Translations under genes and position numbers: made by a program | Origin: Schumannella soli | GTDB taxonomy: Bacteria; Actinomycetota; Actinomycetes; Actinomycetales; Microbacteriaceae | NCBI RefSeq assembly: GCF_006517435.1 | Contig: NZ_VHQG01000002.1 | Coordinates: 599,566-663,565, forward strand | DNA length: 64,000 bases | Direction of reading: 5' to 3' | Shown here: positions 1-9,422 of the stretch, piece after piece | Numbering within the stretch: position 1 is the first letter of the stretch | How the letters are laid out: each line of letters opens with the position of its first letter | The notes under the pieces: generated by a model | Databases searched by the model: none | What the model was told of the DNA's origin: nothing | Seen by the model: the letters and a program-made list of their open reading frames with translations, nothing else

Positions 1-947
1 TCGCCTCCGCTTCCACGCCCGTCGCGCCGACCCCGGCCCCGGAAGCGCGCGCCGCCGTACCGGCGTCGCTCTTCGCCGACGAGCCGGTCGCCCAGCGCGA
101 CCTGGTGCTCGACCCGACCATCGCGGTCGCCGAGTCGGTGCTCGACGGCGTGCTGACGCCCGCCGCCGGCGATGCCGAGGCCGGGCCCGCGGTCGCGCTC
201 ACCGTGCGCGGACTGACCAAGAGCTTCGGCTCGGTGCACGCCGTCAAGTCGGTCGACCTCACCGTTCACGCCGGCAAGTTCTTCGGCATCGTCGGCCCCA
301 ACGGCGCAGGCAAGACGACCACGCTGTCGATGATCACCGGGCTGCTGCGGCCCGACTCCGGTGCGATCGAGGTGCGCGGCGCCGAGGTCTGGGCCGGTCG
401 TCGCGCCCGCACCGACGGGATGGGCGTGCTGCCCGACCGCCTGCGCCTCTTCGACCGCCTGACCGGTGCGCAGCTGCTGCACTACGCCGGATCGCTGCGC
501 GGCCTCGACCGCGCGACGATCGCGCACCGCAGCCGCGACCTCGCGATCGCCTTCGGCCTGACCGCCTCGCTCTCGCGTCCTGTCTCCGACTACTCGGTCG
601 GCATGACCAAGAAGATCGCGCTCGCGTCGGCGATGATCCACGCCCCGCGCCTGCTCGTGCTCGACGAGCCGTTCGAGTCGGTCGACCCGGTGTCGACGGC
701 GGCGATCATCCGCATCCTGCGTCGCTTCGCCGCGGCCGGCGGCACGGTCGTGCTGTCGAGCCACAGCATGGATCTGATCGAGCGGGTCTGCGACGAGGTC
801 GCGATCATCGCGGCCGGATCGGTGCTGGCATCCGGGCCGATGCGGGAGGTGCTGGGCGGCATGTCGCTCGAGGACCGCTTCGTCGAACTCGCCGGCGGCG
901 CCGGAGCAGTGGAGGGCATGGAGTGGTTGCAGAGCTTCTCCGGCTGA
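1..947 (+). CDS. ABC transporter ATP-binding protein (5' partial)
   Basis: Nucleotide-binding subunit of an ABC-2 type transporter. The frame is open from base 3, so the real start probably lies before the window; the first internal candidate is GTG at 105. Counting from 105, Walker A (GPNGAGKTT) is near residue 65, the signature loop reads YSVGMTKK instead of LSGGQ as is common in the EcsA/ABC-2 subgroup, Walker B is LLVLDEP near residue 182, and the H-loop is SSHS. The region before the ATPase domain is Ala/Pro-rich and probably disordered. The last 25 bases overlap the permease gene, so translation is likely coupled. The substrate cannot be told from sequence. Confidence 0.9.
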   Translation, partial: ASASTPVAPTPAPEARAAVPASLFADEPVAQRDLVLDPTIAVAESVLDGVLTPAAGDAEAGPAVALTVRGLTKSFGSVHAVKSVDLTVHAGKFFGIVGPNGAGKTTTLSMITGLLRPDSGAIEVRGAEVWAGRRARTDGMGVLPDRLRLFDRLTGAQLLHYAGSLRGLDRATIAHRSRDLAIAFGLTASLSRPVSDYSVGMTKKIALASAMIHAPRLLVLDEPFESVDPVSTAAIIRILRRFAAAGGTVVLSSHSMDLIERVCDEVAIIAAGSVLASGPMREVLGGMSLEDRFVELAGGAGAVEGMEWLQSFSG

Positions 948-2482
948 GGATCACCCTCCTCGGCAACCGCCTGCGCACACCCCGTGGAGCGATCGCGTCG
1001 ATCGCGACCGCGCTGGTGTCGGTCGTGGTCGTCGCCGCCGTCGCGGCGCAGATCGCCGGTCTCGCCCGGGCGAACGACTGGATCTTCCGCCCCGCCGTCA
1101 CGACCGCGGGCGCCCTCGTGCTCCTGATCGCTCTGCTGCTGCCCGTGGTGACCGCGCGCGACGAGTCGCTGCACGCCCGCGGGTTCGTGGGCTACGGGCT
1201 CACTCCGGGGTTCCTCGCGCTGGCGCTGCCTCTGACGGATCTGCTCTCGCTTCCGGCCGTGCTGCTGGTGCTGTACACCGTCATCGTCTCCAGCGGATGG
1301 GCGGCGGTCCCCGGGGCGGTCGGCGTCGCGATCATCGCGGGCATCCTCCTCCTCGTGCTGGGCCTCCAGCTGGTGCGCCTCGGATCGACGCTCGGCGCCT
1401 GGCTGATCCGGCGTGAGCACGGCGCGCCCGTGCGCGTCGCGGTCGCGGTGGTGCTGCTCGCCGCGGCCGCGCTGCTGCTCGCACCGCCGCTCGCCGACCC
1501 GCGCTACCTCGGCGCCGCGCTCGTCCCCGTCGGCGACCTCCTCGCGGTCACGCCGTTCGGCGCGCTCTGGGACGCGCCGGGTCGTGTCGCCGACGGCGGT
1601 TCGCCGTGGGGCGTCATCCTGATCGGGCTCGGCGTCGTGGCGGTGCTCGGTCTGGTCTGGTGGCTGATCATCGAGCGGGAGTTCCACGGTCGTCGTGCGC
1701 CGCGATCCGAGGAGGTCGTCGATGATGCGCTCGGCGCCTTCCGCTTCGTGCCGAGCGGTCGGCTCGCGGCGATCACCGCGCGCAGCGCCGCCTACTGGGT
1801 GCGCGATCCCCGTTATCGGGTCTCGCTGATCGTACTGCCGGTGATCCCGCTGGTGACCTTCGTCGCCGGCGTCGTCGGCAAGGTGCCCGCCGAGTACTTC
1901 GCGCTCGTGCCGGTTCCGGCGATGCTGATCGTGCTCGGCTGGGCGACGATGCACAACGACGTCGCCTTCGACTCGAGCGCGGTGTGGAGCCATGTAGTCG
2001 CCGGTGTCCGCGGCGTCTGGGATCGTCTCGGCCGCGCCATCCCCCCGTTCGTGATCGGCGTCGTTCTGCTCGCCGTCGGCGTTCCGCTCAGCGCGCTCGC
2101 GGGCGGGGACGCCGGTCTCGTGCTGCCGCTGATCGGGCTCGGCTCGGCCGCGCTGCTCGGAGGGATCGGCATCTCGAGCGCGGTGTCGGCGCGGTTCCCC
2201 TACGCGGCTCCGCCGCCCGGGGCGCAGGGCTTCGAGGCACCGTCGAGCTCGGGCAGCGGCGCCGGAGCGCAGACCCTCAGCTTCGCCGCGGTGCTGGTCG
2301 TGCTCGCGCCGGCCGTCGTCGCGACCGTGCTCTGGTTCCAGCAGGGCGGTCCGTGGGATCTCGTCGCGCTCGTCGCGGGCCTCGGCGCCGGCGTGCTGGT
2401 CGCCGCGGTCGGCATCTGGGTCGGCGGCCGCAGCTTCGAACGCCGCGGCCCTGAGCTGGTCGCGTTCTCCGTGCGAAACTAG
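923..2482 (+). CDS. ABC transporter permease, membrane subunit
   Basis: 519-residue integral membrane protein with about ten to twelve hydrophobic segments spread over its whole length, expected to form the membrane channel with the ATPase encoded just upstream. The GTG start at 923 lies 25 bp inside the ATPase gene, the usual layout for a coupled ABC-2 pair. Polar stretches near residues 240-285 and 430-450 are probably cytoplasmic loops. No extracytoplasmic substrate-binding protein gene is nearby, which fits an exporter better than an importer. Family assignment rests on topology and gene context rather than on a diagnostic motif. Confidence 0.8.
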   Translation: MVAELLRLRITLLGNRLRTPRGAIASIATALVSVVVVAAVAAQIAGLARANDWIFRPAVTTAGALVLLIALLLPVVTARDESLHARGFVGYGLTPGFLALALPLTDLLSLPAVLLVLYTVIVSSGWAAVPGAVGVAIIAGILLLVLGLQLVRLGSTLGAWLIRREHGAPVRVAVAVVLLAAAALLLAPPLADPRYLGAALVPVGDLLAVTPFGALWDAPGRVADGGSPWGVILIGLGVVAVLGLVWWLIIEREFHGRRAPRSEEVVDDALGAFRFVPSGRLAAITARSAAYWVRDPRYRVSLIVLPVIPLVTFVAGVVGKVPAEYFALVPVPAMLIVLGWATMHNDVAFDSSAVWSHVVAGVRGVWDRLGRAIPPFVIGVVLLAVGVPLSALAGGDAGLVLPLIGLGSAALLGGIGISSAVSARFPYAAPPPGAQGFEAPSSSGSGAGAQTLSFAAVLVVLAPAVVATVLWFQQGGPWDLVALVAGLGAGVLVAAVGIWVGGRSFERRGPELVAFSVRN

Positions 2483-2486
2483 GGCC

Positions 2487-2768
2487 GTGGACTTCCAGGG
2501 CAGAACTCAGGACCCCGATCAGGGTGGCGCGGGCGGCATCGACGTGCTCGACCGCGAGCTCGAGAAGCTGCTCGAAGACGCGCAGCTCGAAGAAGGCGAT
2601 CACGAGCGCTTCTCCCACTACGTCAAGAAGGAGAAGATCCTCGAGTCGGCGCTCTCCGGCAAGCCGGTCAAGGCTCTCTGCGGGAAGAAGTGGATCCCGG
2701 GCCGCGACCCGGAGAAGTTCCCGGTCTGCCCCGACTGCCAGCGCATCTACGAGCGGATGAAGCACTGA
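2487..2768 (+). CDS. DUF3039 domain protein, probable zinc-binding
   Basis: A 93-residue acidic protein that matches the actinobacterial DUF3039 family from memory. After a Glu/Asp-rich helical N-terminus come KALCGKKW (Cys65) and VCPDCQRIYE (Cys81, Cys84); with His44 these could bind one zinc ion. The GTG start follows the permease stop by only 4 bp, so it may be cotranscribed. The function of the family is unknown. It converges with pncB, 64 bp away. Confidence 0.85.
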   Translation: MDFQGRTQDPDQGGAGGIDVLDRELEKLLEDAQLEEGDHERFSHYVKKEKILESALSGKPVKALCGKKWIPGRDPEKFPVCPDCQRIYERMKH

Positions 2769-2832
2769 CCCGCTGATCGGCCGAGATCGGATGCGGGCTG
2801 CGGGTGAGCAGCTCGGCCGGGCTCAGCGCTCG

Positions 2833-4125
2833 TCAGCGGTAGACGGTCGGGATGGCGGCGTCGCCACGACCGAGGGACTGCGCCTCGATGGGCAGCTCGG
2901 CGATCGCGGTCGCGTGGTGCTGTCGCGCCCGCAGCGTGCCGGCCGCACCCAGCGCATCCTCGTCGACGACGCCGTCGCGCACGAGTTCGACCAGCAGCGC
3001 TCGACCCGCCTCGGCGCCGACCGGCGGATCCTCGACGTAGATCGTCTCCTCGACGGCCACGCCGTCGACGAGTCGGCGCACCGGCTGCTTGCGTCCGCCG
3101 ACGGTCGCCTTCGCCTCGGACTTCTTGCCGACGCTCACCCAGCCGCCCGCGCCGTCGTGGTGGGCGACCAGCTTGTAGACCATGCCGGCGGCGACGGCTC
3201 CCGAGCCGGTCACGAGCGCCGTGCCGACGCCGTAGGAGTCGACCGGCGCGGAGCGCAGGCCGGCGATCGCGAACTCGTCGAGGTCGTTCGTCACCGTGAT
3301 CCGCGTGCCGGTCGCGCCGAGGGCGTCGAGCTGGGCGCGCACGGCGGCGACGGTCGGGGCGAGATCGCCGGAGTCGATCCGCACCGCGCCGAGCTCGGGG
3401 CCGGCGACGCGCACGGCCGTCGCGACGCCCTCGGTGATGTCGTAGGTGTCGACGAGCAGCGTCGTGCCGACGCCCAGGGCGTCGATCTGGGCCTGGAACG
3501 CCTGCTCTTCACTGTCGTGCAGGAGCGTGAACGCGTGCGCCGCGGTGCCCATCGTGGGGATGCCCCAGGTGCGGCCGGCCTCGAGGTTGCTGGTCGCGCC
3601 GAAACCGGCGATGAAGGCGGCGCGGGCGGCGGCGACCGCGGAGCGCTCACCGGTGCGACGCGATCCCATGTCGGCGAGCGGGCGTCCGTCGGCGGCGGAG
3701 ACCATGCGGGCGGCGGCGCTCGCCACGGCCGAGTCGTAGTTGAAGACGCTGAGCGCGAGCGTCTCCACGACGACGGCCTCGGCGAAGCCGCCCTCGACGA
3801 CGAGCAGCGGCGAGCCGGGGAAGTAGAGGTCGCCCTCGCGATAGCCGTGCACCTGGCCGGTGAAGCGGAAGTCGGCGAGGAAGTCGACGGTCGCGGGCGA
3901 GACGACGTTCTCATGGCGGAGCCAGTCGAGCTCGGCCGCGCCGAAGCGGAAGTCGCGCAGCAGCTCGAGGAAGCGCCCGGTTCCGGCGACGACGCCGTAG
4001 CGGCGACCGGCAGGGAGGCGGCGGGCGAACAGCTCGAAGACGCTCGAGCGCCGGTGCCGACCGTCGCGCAGCGCCGCGTCGATCATCGTGAGCTCGTAGC
4101 GGTCGGTCAGCAGCGCGCTGGTCAT
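2833..4125 (-). CDS. pncB: nicotinate phosphoribosyltransferase
   Basis: 430 residues, the normal length for the family. It converts nicotinate, PRPP and ATP to nicotinate mononucleotide, the entry step of the Preiss-Handler NAD salvage pathway in the cytoplasm. The N-terminus TDRYELTM, the [10 protein letters not shown] segment and the later IRIDSGDL (phosphate-binding barrel strand) are family hallmarks. The ATG start is 6 nt downstream of a TAGGCT box, so the mRNA is probably leaderless. It is divergent from murI with a 92-bp gap. Confidence 0.93.
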   Translation of the reverse strand: MTSALLTDRYELTMIDAALRDGRHRRSSVFELFARRLPAGRRYGVVAGTGRFLELLRDFRFGAAELDWLRHENVVSPATVDFLADFRFTGQVHGYREGDLYFPGSPLLVVEGGFAEAVVVETLALSVFNYDSAVASAAARMVSAADGRPLADMGSRRTGERSAVAAARAAFIAGFGATSNLEAGRTWGIPTMGTAAHAFTLLHDSEEQAFQAQIDALGVGTTLLVDTYDITEGVATAVRVAGPELGAVRIDSGDLAPTVAAVRAQLDALGATGTRITVTNDLDEFAIAGLRSAPVDSYGVGTALVTGSGAVAAGMVYKLVAHHDGAGGWVSVGKKSEAKATVGGRKQPVRRLVDGVAVEETIYVEDPPVGAEAGRALLVELVRDGVVDEDALGAAGTLRARQHHATAIAELPIEAQSLGRGDAAIPTVYR

Positions 4126-4131
4126 GGGCTG

Positions 4132-4137
4132 AGCCTA
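4132..4137 (-). promoter_or_regulatory. -10 box of pncB, probable leaderless start
   Basis: TAGGCT on the minus strand ends 6 nt before the pncB ATG. At this spacing the start codon itself would be the 5' end of the mRNA. No convincing -35 is visible. Confidence 0.5.
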
Positions 4138-4203
4138 GAACGCGCGGTCCGCGGTGCGCACGGCACGCGGAACGCGATCGGTCGGGGCGCGGGAGCCGAC
4201 GAC

Positions 4204-4209
4204 TAGGCT
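4204..4209 (+). promoter_or_regulatory. -10 box of murI, probable leaderless start
   Basis: TAGGCT ends 8 nt before the murI GTG start. There is no ribosome binding site in the gap, which supports a leaderless mRNA. Confidence 0.5.
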
Positions 4210-4217
4210 CGGATGAC

Positions 4218-5090
4218 GTGACACCCGCTCCCGTGCCCGACGCCCCGATCGGCGTGTTCGACAGCGGAGTCGGCGGCCTCACGGTGGCGCGCGCGATCCT
4301 CGATCAGCTGCCGCGCGAATCCATGCTCTATGTCGGCGACACCGCGCACAGCCCCTACGGTCCGAAGCCGATCGCCGACGTGCGCCGCTACGCGCTCGAG
4401 GTGCTCGACGACCTGGTCGCCCGCGGGGTCAAGGCCCTGGTGATCGCCTGCAACACCGCCTCCGCCGCCATGCTGCGGGATGCGCGCGAGCGCTTCGAAC
4501 AGGGCTACGGCATCCCGGTGATCGAGGTCATCCAGCCGGCCGTCCGCGCCGCCGTGCGCAACACCCGCAACGGGCACATCGGCGTGATCGGCACCGAGGG
4601 CACGATCAAGTCGCGCGCCTACGAGGACGCGTTCGCAGCCGCCGCGCACATCCGCCTCACGACCGCCGCCTGCCCGCGCTTCGTCGAGTTCGTCGAGGCC
4701 GGCGTGACGAGCGGACCCGAGCTCTTCGCGATCGCCGAGCAGTACCTCGCGCCGCTGCGCGACGCCGGCGTCGACACGCTCGTGCTCGGCTGCACCCACT
4801 ACCCGCTGCTGGCCGCCGCGATCTCCTACGTCATGGGCCCCGACGTCACGCTCGTCTCGAGCGCCGACGAGACCGCCGCCGACCTCTACCGCGTGCTCGT
4901 CTCGCACGACATCGCGGCGACCGGCGATGCCGCCCCGGCGACCCGCGAGTTCGAGGCCACCGGCGCCGACGAGGCCGGCTTCCGCCGTCTGGCCGCTCGC
5001 TTCCTCGGCCCCGAGGTCACGCATGTCGAGACCTTCGAGACCGGCACGATCCCGATCCACCGCATCCCGCAACCGGAAGGACCCCGATGA
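4218..5090 (+). CDS. murI: glutamate racemase
   Basis: 290 residues. It interconverts L- and D-glutamate and so supplies D-Glu for peptidoglycan. The [13 protein letters not shown] start, the two catalytic cysteines in ACNTAS (about residue 78) and LGCTHYPLL (about residue 191), and the [10 protein letters not shown] loop are all present. First gene of a tight run with rph, rdgB and a metal regulator; its stop overlaps the rph ATG by 4 bp (ATGA). murI-rph-rdgB is a common order in Actinobacteria. Confidence 0.96.
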   Translation: MTPAPVPDAPIGVFDSGVGGLTVARAILDQLPRESMLYVGDTAHSPYGPKPIADVRRYALEVLDDLVARGVKALVIACNTASAAMLRDARERFEQGYGIPVIEVIQPAVRAAVRNTRNGHIGVIGTEGTIKSRAYEDAFAAAAHIRLTTAACPRFVEFVEAGVTSGPELFAIAEQYLAPLRDAGVDTLVLGCTHYPLLAAAISYVMGPDVTLVSSADETAADLYRVLVSHDIAATGDAAPATREFEATGADEAGFRRLAARFLGPEVTHVETFETGTIPIHRIPQPEGPR

Positions 5091-5875
5091 CCGACAGCAC
5101 CGCAACCGGACCCCGCGCCGACGGCCGCGCGCACGACCAGCTGCGCCCGGTCACGATCGAGCGCGGATGGAGCGAGCAGGCCGAGGGCAGCGCGCTGATC
5201 TCCTTCGGCCGCACCAAGGTGCTCTGCGCCGCCTCGTTCACGAACGGCGTGCCGCGCTGGCTCACGGGCAAGGGGCGCGGCTGGGTGACCGCCGAGTACT
5301 CGATGCTGCCGCGCTCGACCAACGACCGCATGGACCGCGAGGCGGTGAAGGGCAAGATCGGCGGCCGCACGCACGAGATCTCGCGCCTCATCGGCCGCAG
5401 CCTGCGCGCCGTGATCGACACCAAGGCGCTCGGCGAGAACACGATCGTGCTCGACTGCGACGTGCTGCAGGCCGACGGCGGAACCCGCACCGCGGCGATC
5501 ACCGGCGCCTACGTGGCGTTGGCCGATGCGATCGAATGGGGCCGCGAGAAGGGCTTCATCGGCAAGAAGGCCGTCGCCCTCACCGACTCGGTGTCGGCGA
5601 TCAGCGTCGGCATCGTCAAGGGCGAGCCGCTGCTCGACCTCATGTACACCGAGGACTCGACGGCCGAGACCGACATGAACATCGTGGCGACTGGACGCGG
5701 TCTCTTCGTCGAGGTGCAGGGCACCGCCGAGGGCGCGCCCTTCGACAAGGCCGAGCTCGACCGCCTGCTGGAGCTGGGCCTCGCCGGCACGGCCGAGCTG
5801 ACCCGCCTGCAGCGCGCCGCCCTGGGACTCGAGGGCGACGCGATCGCCGAGGCGCTCGGCCGGATCGTCAGCTGA
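5087..5875 (+). CDS. rph: ribonuclease PH
   Basis: 262 residues. A phosphorolytic 3'-5' exoribonuclease that trims tRNA 3' ends, acting as a hexameric ring. Visible family segments are the [13 protein letters not shown] start, [16 protein letters not shown], the [19 protein letters not shown] phosphate and RNA-binding stretch, and [19 protein letters not shown]. It starts at an ATG overlapping the murI stop by 4 bp and ends 1 bp before rdgB, so all three should be cotranslated. Confidence 0.97.
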   Translation: MTDSTATGPRADGRAHDQLRPVTIERGWSEQAEGSALISFGRTKVLCAASFTNGVPRWLTGKGRGWVTAEYSMLPRSTNDRMDREAVKGKIGGRTHEISRLIGRSLRAVIDTKALGENTIVLDCDVLQADGGTRTAAITGAYVALADAIEWGREKGFIGKKAVALTDSVSAISVGIVKGEPLLDLMYTEDSTAETDMNIVATGRGLFVEVQGTAEGAPFDKAELDRLLELGLAGTAELTRLQRAALGLEGDAIAEALGRIVS

Positions 5876-5876
5876 C

Positions 5877-6467
5877 ATGCAGATCGTGCTCGCGACCCAC
5901 AATGCCCACAAGGTCGAGGAGCTGCAGCGCATCCTCGGCGACCGACTCGGCGAGCACGAGCTCGTGGCCTACGACGGCCCCGAGCCGGTCGAAGACGGCG
6001 ACACCTTCGCGGCGAACGCCTTCATCAAGGCGCGGGCGGCGGCCGAGCACACGGGTCTGCCGGCGATCGCCGACGACTCCGGGATCGCGGTGGATGCGCT
6101 GGGCGGCGCGCCCGGCATCTACTCGGCGCGCTACGCCGGCACCCGCGACGACGGCGACAACCTGCGCCTGCTGCTGACGAATCTCGAGGGGGAGACCGAC
6201 CGTCGAGCGTCGTTCGTGTGCGCCGCGGCCTTCGTGCTGCCCGGCGAGGGCGGAACGGTCGAGCACGTCGAGGAGAGCCGCTGGCCGGGCGAGGTGCTGA
6301 CGGAGGCGGCCGGCGTCGGCGGCTTCGGCTACGACCCGATCTTCCGGCCCGAGGGCGAGACCCGCAGCGCCGCCGAGCTGACCGCCGACGAGAAGAACGC
6401 GGTGAGCCACCGAGCGCAGGCATTCGGCGCGCTGATCGGATTCGTGCGCTCTACCCTGGACGCGTGA
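5877..6467 (+). CDS. rdgB: RdgB/HAM1 non-canonical purine NTP pyrophosphatase
   Basis: 196 residues. It hydrolyses dITP, XTP and ITP to the monophosphates and so cleans the nucleotide pool. Family motifs are MQIVLATHNAHKVEEL at the N-terminus, ADDSGIAVDALGGAPGIYSARYAG in the middle, and FGYDPIFRPEG followed by SHRAQAF near the C-terminus. It starts 1 nt after the rph stop. Its own stop overlaps the GTG of the next gene by 4 bp. Confidence 0.96.
   Translation: MQIVLATHNAHKVEELQRILGDRLGEHELVAYDGPEPVEDGDTFAANAFIKARAAAEHTGLPAIADDSGIAVDALGGAPGIYSARYAGTRDDGDNLRLLLTNLEGETDRRASFVCAAAFVLPGEGGTVEHVEESRWPGEVLTEAAGVGGFGYDPIFRPEGETRSAAELTADEKNAVSHRAQAFGALIGFVRSTLDA
6452..6457 (+). promoter_or_regulatory. 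possible -10 box of the DtxR/MntR-type gene
   Basis: TACCCT inside the end of rdgB ends 6 nt before the GTG at 6464, allowing an extra leaderless transcript of the regulator. Confidence 0.35.
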
Positions 6468-7120
6468 GCCCCGGCAGCGGAGATGGCGGCGTGACGCGCG
6501 TCGCGCGCACGCCGAGCCAGGTCGTCGAGGACTACCTCAAGGTCATCTACAGCCACACCGAGTGGCAGGACGAGCCGATCACCCCGAAGCGACTGGGGGA
6601 GCGGCTCGGACTGGCGCCGTCGTCGGTGACCGAGACCGTGAAGCGACTCATGGCGCAGGGGCTCGTCGAGCATCCCCGCTACGGCGCCATCGCGCTCACG
6701 GCGGCGGGGGAGGCGGAAGCGCTGCGGATGGTGCGGCGGCATCGGCTGGTGGAGACCTGGCTCGTGCGGGAGTACGGCTACGGCTGGGACGAGGTGCACG
6801 ACGAGGCTGAGGTGCTCGAGCACGCGCTGAGCGACCGGATGCTCGACCTGATCGACGCGCGGCTGGGCCATCCGGCGCGCGATCCGCACGGCGACCCGAT
6901 CCCGGATGCGGCCGGGGCGGTTCCGGCGACGAGCGGGCTGCTGCTCGCCGAGCTGACCCGCGGAGTCAGCGGGGCGGTGGTGCGGATCAGCGACGAGGAT
7001 CCGGCCGTGCTGCGCGAGCTGGCCGACCGCGGGGTCGGCCTCGATTCCTCCGTGCGCGCGGGCGACTTGTCGTCGGGTGCGGAGAACGCGATCTGGGTGG
7101 TCGTCGCTGGCGCGGAGTGA
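6464..7120 (+). CDS. DtxR/MntR family metal-dependent regulator
   Basis: 218 residues from the GTG at 6464, chosen because it overlaps the rdgB stop (GTGA); GTG at 6491 is an alternative. The N-terminal winged helix (SQVVEDYLKVIY, then LGLAPSSVTETVKRLMAQGLVEHP) and the dimerisation helix with HRLVETWL and EVHDEAEVLEHALSDRM, which carry His and Glu metal ligands, are typical of DtxR proteins. The C-terminal third resembles the FeoA/SH3-like domain. Because it directly precedes an Nramp transporter and two palindromes, it is most likely a manganese sensor that represses mntH; iron is possible. Confidence 0.88.
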   Translation: MSPGSGDGGVTRVARTPSQVVEDYLKVIYSHTEWQDEPITPKRLGERLGLAPSSVTETVKRLMAQGLVEHPRYGAIALTAAGEAEALRMVRRHRLVETWLVREYGYGWDEVHDEAEVLEHALSDRMLDLIDARLGHPARDPHGDPIPDAAGAVPATSGLLLAELTRGVSGAVVRISDEDPAVLRELADRGVGLDSSVRAGDLSSGAENAIWVVVAGAE

Positions 7121-7123
7121 TAG

Positions 7124-7139
7124 TTTCGGTCCACCGAAA
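7124..7139. promoter_or_regulatory. metal-regulator operator, copy 1
   Basis: Perfect palindrome TTTCGGT-CC-ACCGAAA, 7-bp arms with a 2-bp spacer, starting 4 bp after the regulator stop. It lies 22 bp (about two helical turns) from copy 2. A TAGTTT sequence at 7121-7126 could be a -10 box overlapped by this operator. Confidence 0.75.
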
Positions 7140-7145
7140 AAATGA

Positions 7146-7161
7146 TTTCGGTTGACCGAAA
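7146..7161. promoter_or_regulatory. metal-regulator operator, copy 2
   Basis: Perfect palindrome TTTCGGT-TG-ACCGAAA with the same arms as copy 1, on the same face of the helix. It sits between copy 1 and the mntH start, so bound repressor would block transcription of mntH. Confidence 0.75.
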
Positions 7162-7177
7162 AGCACTGCGAGGCCCC

Positions 7178-8467
7178 ATGAGCGCGACCCGAGCCGTCTC
7201 CTCCCGAGGCACGCGCTCGCGCCGCGGGGCGTCGACCGGTCCTGGCGCCGCCACCCCGCCCCCGAGTCGGCTGATCCTGCTGATCGGACCCGCCCTGGTC
7301 GCCGGAGTCGCCTACCTCGACCCCGGCAATGTCGCGAGCAACATGAGCGCCGGCGCCCGCTACGGCTACCTGCTCGTCTGGGTCGTCGTCGGCGCCAACC
7401 TGATCGCCTGGCTGGTGCAGTACCTCTCGGCCAAGCTCGGACTCGTCACGGGCGAGAGCCTGCCCAGCATCCTCGGACAGCGACTCCGCTCTCCGTGGGC
7501 GCGCCGCGCCTACTGGCTTCAGGCGGAGGTCGTCGCGATGGCGACCGACGTCGCCGAGATCGTCGGCGGGGCGATCGCGCTCAACCTGCTCTTCGGGCTG
7601 CCCCTGCTCGCCGGCGGACTCATCACCGGTGCGGTCTCGCTGCTGCTGCTCGCCCTGCACGGCGCGGGTCGCGGCCGGTCGTTCGAGCGGATCGTCATCG
7701 GGCTCGTCGCGGTCATCGGCATCGGGTTCTGCGCCGGCGTGGTCGTGGCGCCGCCCTCGGCCGGCGGCGTGCTCGGCGGACTCGTGCCGCGCTTCGCCGA
7801 TGCCGACTCGGTGCTGCTTGCGGCATCCGTGCTCGGAGCGACCGTCATGCCGCACGCGATCTACGCCCACTCGGCCCTCACCCGCGATCGCTTCGGCGCG
7901 GTCGAGCCGGCGCGGCTGCCGCGCGTGCTGCGCGCCACCCGCGTCGACGTCACCGTCGCGCTCGCGATCGCCGGCACGATCAACGTCGCGATCCTCGTGC
8001 TCGCCGCCGCGACGCTGCAGGGCGTCGGCGACACGGAGACGCTCGAGGGCGCCCACGCTGCGCTGCGCGACGCGCTCGGACCCGTCGTCGCGACCCTCTT
8101 CGCGGTCGGACTGCTCGCCTCCGGCCTCGCCTCGAGCTCGGTGGGCGCCTACGCCGGAGCCGAGATCATGCGCGGCCTGCTGCGAGTGCGCATCCCGCTG
8201 CTGGCTCGTCGCGCGGTCACCCTCATCCCGGCGCTCGCGATCATCGCCAGCGGGGTCGAGCCGACCCTCGCCCTCGTGATCTCGCAGGTCGTGCTGTCGT
8301 TCGGCATCCCCTTCGCGCTCATCCCGCTCGCGGTGCTGACCTCGCGCCGCTCCGTGCTCGGGGGTGCGGTCAACCGCTGGTGGACGACCGTGCTGGCGAT
8401 CGCCGCCGTCGCGCTGCTCAGCACCCTCAACGTGGTGCTGGTGGTGCTGCTGCTCGCGGGCGGCTGA
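7178..8467 (+). CDS. mntH: Nramp family divalent metal (Mn2+) transporter
   Basis: 429 residues from ATG 7178. An in-frame ATG at 7142 is rejected because it lies inside the operator region. Proton-coupled Mn2+ importer in the plasma membrane with about eleven transmembrane helices. TM1 carries the metal-binding DPGN motif in AYLDPGNVASN, and TM6 carries the MPHAIYAH motif. QAEVVAMATDVAEIVGGA matches the conserved TM3 region. The regulator gene and double operator just upstream suggest repression when metal is plentiful. Confidence 0.93.
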   Translation: MSATRAVSSRGTRSRRGASTGPGAATPPPSRLILLIGPALVAGVAYLDPGNVASNMSAGARYGYLLVWVVVGANLIAWLVQYLSAKLGLVTGESLPSILGQRLRSPWARRAYWLQAEVVAMATDVAEIVGGAIALNLLFGLPLLAGGLITGAVSLLLLALHGAGRGRSFERIVIGLVAVIGIGFCAGVVVAPPSAGGVLGGLVPRFADADSVLLAASVLGATVMPHAIYAHSALTRDRFGAVEPARLPRVLRATRVDVTVALAIAGTINVAILVLAAATLQGVGDTETLEGAHAALRDALGPVVATLFAVGLLASGLASSSVGAYAGAEIMRGLLRVRIPLLARRAVTLIPALAIIASGVEPTLALVISQVVLSFGIPFALIPLAVLTSRRSVLGGAVNRWWTTVLAIAAVALLSTLNVVLVVLLLAGG

Positions 8468-8490
8468 ACCGCGGCGTCAGGCGCCCGGCG

Positions 8491-9246
8491 TCAGGACTTC
8501 GGGGCTCCGTCGTCGTCGAGCTTCAGGCTGAGCGACTCGCCGGAGAGCGCCGACTCGGCACCAGCCAGACGCGCCTTCTTCGCCTTGCGGAACGACTGGA
8601 TCGTGTGGAACGCCGTCGGGACGATCGCGACGAGCACAGCAGCGATGAGGATGACGTCGATGTAGTTCTTCACGAAGTCGGCGATCGGCGGCACGAAGCC
8701 CAGAAGAAAGCCGAAGGTGGTCAGTCCCGCACCCCAGATCAGCGCACCGATCGCGTTGAACAGCGAGTAGCGCCGATAGCTCATGTGCCCGACACCGGCG
8801 GCGACCGGAGCGAAGGTGCGCACGATCGGCACGAAGCGTGCGGCGATGACCGCGAACGGCCCGAACCGCTCGAAGAACTTGTTGGTGCGCTCGACGTTCT
8901 CGCGGCTGAAGAGTCCGCTCTCCTTGCGCTCGAAGATGCGCGGCCCTGCTCGGTGGCCGATCAGATACCCCGCTTCACCACCGAGGAAAGCGGCCAACGC
9001 GATCGCGAGAGCGACGAAGTAGATCGGGATCTTGATCCCGTGAGCGTCATCGCCCATCGTTCCGCTGAACGTCAGCAGGCCGGTGATCACGAGCAGGGTG
9101 TCGCCGGGCAGCACGAAGCCGACCAGCAGCCCGGTCTCGGCGAAGACGATCAGGCAGACCACGAGAAGAGCCCACGGGCCCGCGATGTCGATCAGGTTCT
9201 CGGGGTCGAGGAACGGGATCAGGCCGGTGTGGATGGGAGGAATCAC
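8491..9246 (-). CDS. DedA family membrane protein
   Basis: 251 residues. DedA/SNARE-associated proteins are inner-membrane proteins linked to undecaprenyl-phosphate or phospholipid flipping. Seen here: ETGLLVGFVLPGDTLL (re-entrant loop with acidic residue), GEAGYLIGHRAG, and RFVPIVRTFAPVAAGVGHM with the conserved arginines. There are four to five hydrophobic segments and a basic C-terminal tail. It converges with mntH, 23 bp apart. No function can be inferred from neighbours. Confidence 0.9.
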   Translation of the reverse strand: MIPPIHTGLIPFLDPENLIDIAGPWALLVVCLIVFAETGLLVGFVLPGDTLLVITGLLTFSGTMGDDAHGIKIPIYFVALAIALAAFLGGEAGYLIGHRAGPRIFERKESGLFSRENVERTNKFFERFGPFAVIAARFVPIVRTFAPVAAGVGHMSYRRYSLFNAIGALIWGAGLTTFGFLLGFVPPIADFVKNYIDVILIAAVLVAIVPTAFHTIQSFRKAKKARLAGAESALSGESLSLKLDDDGAPKS

Positions 9247-9422
9247 GAGAGCTCCGAAGGCGTCGGTCGCCGCAGCGATCGGCGGATGGTGAGGTCAGAT
9301 TACTCGTCGCAGCCTCCGAGCGAGCCCAGGGGAGACACCGAGGTGGCGAATGTCATCCCGGAGACGTACGCGGGCGGCGTCGCGGCCGTCATCGCGGCGA
9401 ACTGCGGCGAGGCGCACGACCC

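Noticed and set aside
590-1993. 467-residue minus-strand frame under the ABC transporter genes
   Set aside because: Asp/Arg-rich shadow of a clear ABC ATPase and permease pair.
2791-4206. 471-residue plus-strand frame opposite pncB
   Set aside because: pncB motifs on the minus strand are unmistakable; the plus frame has none.
7142-7177. Upstream in-frame ATG for mntH
   Set aside because: It would place coding sequence over the two operators and lacks a ribosome binding site; ATG 7178 has GAGG upstream and begins the family-like N-terminus.
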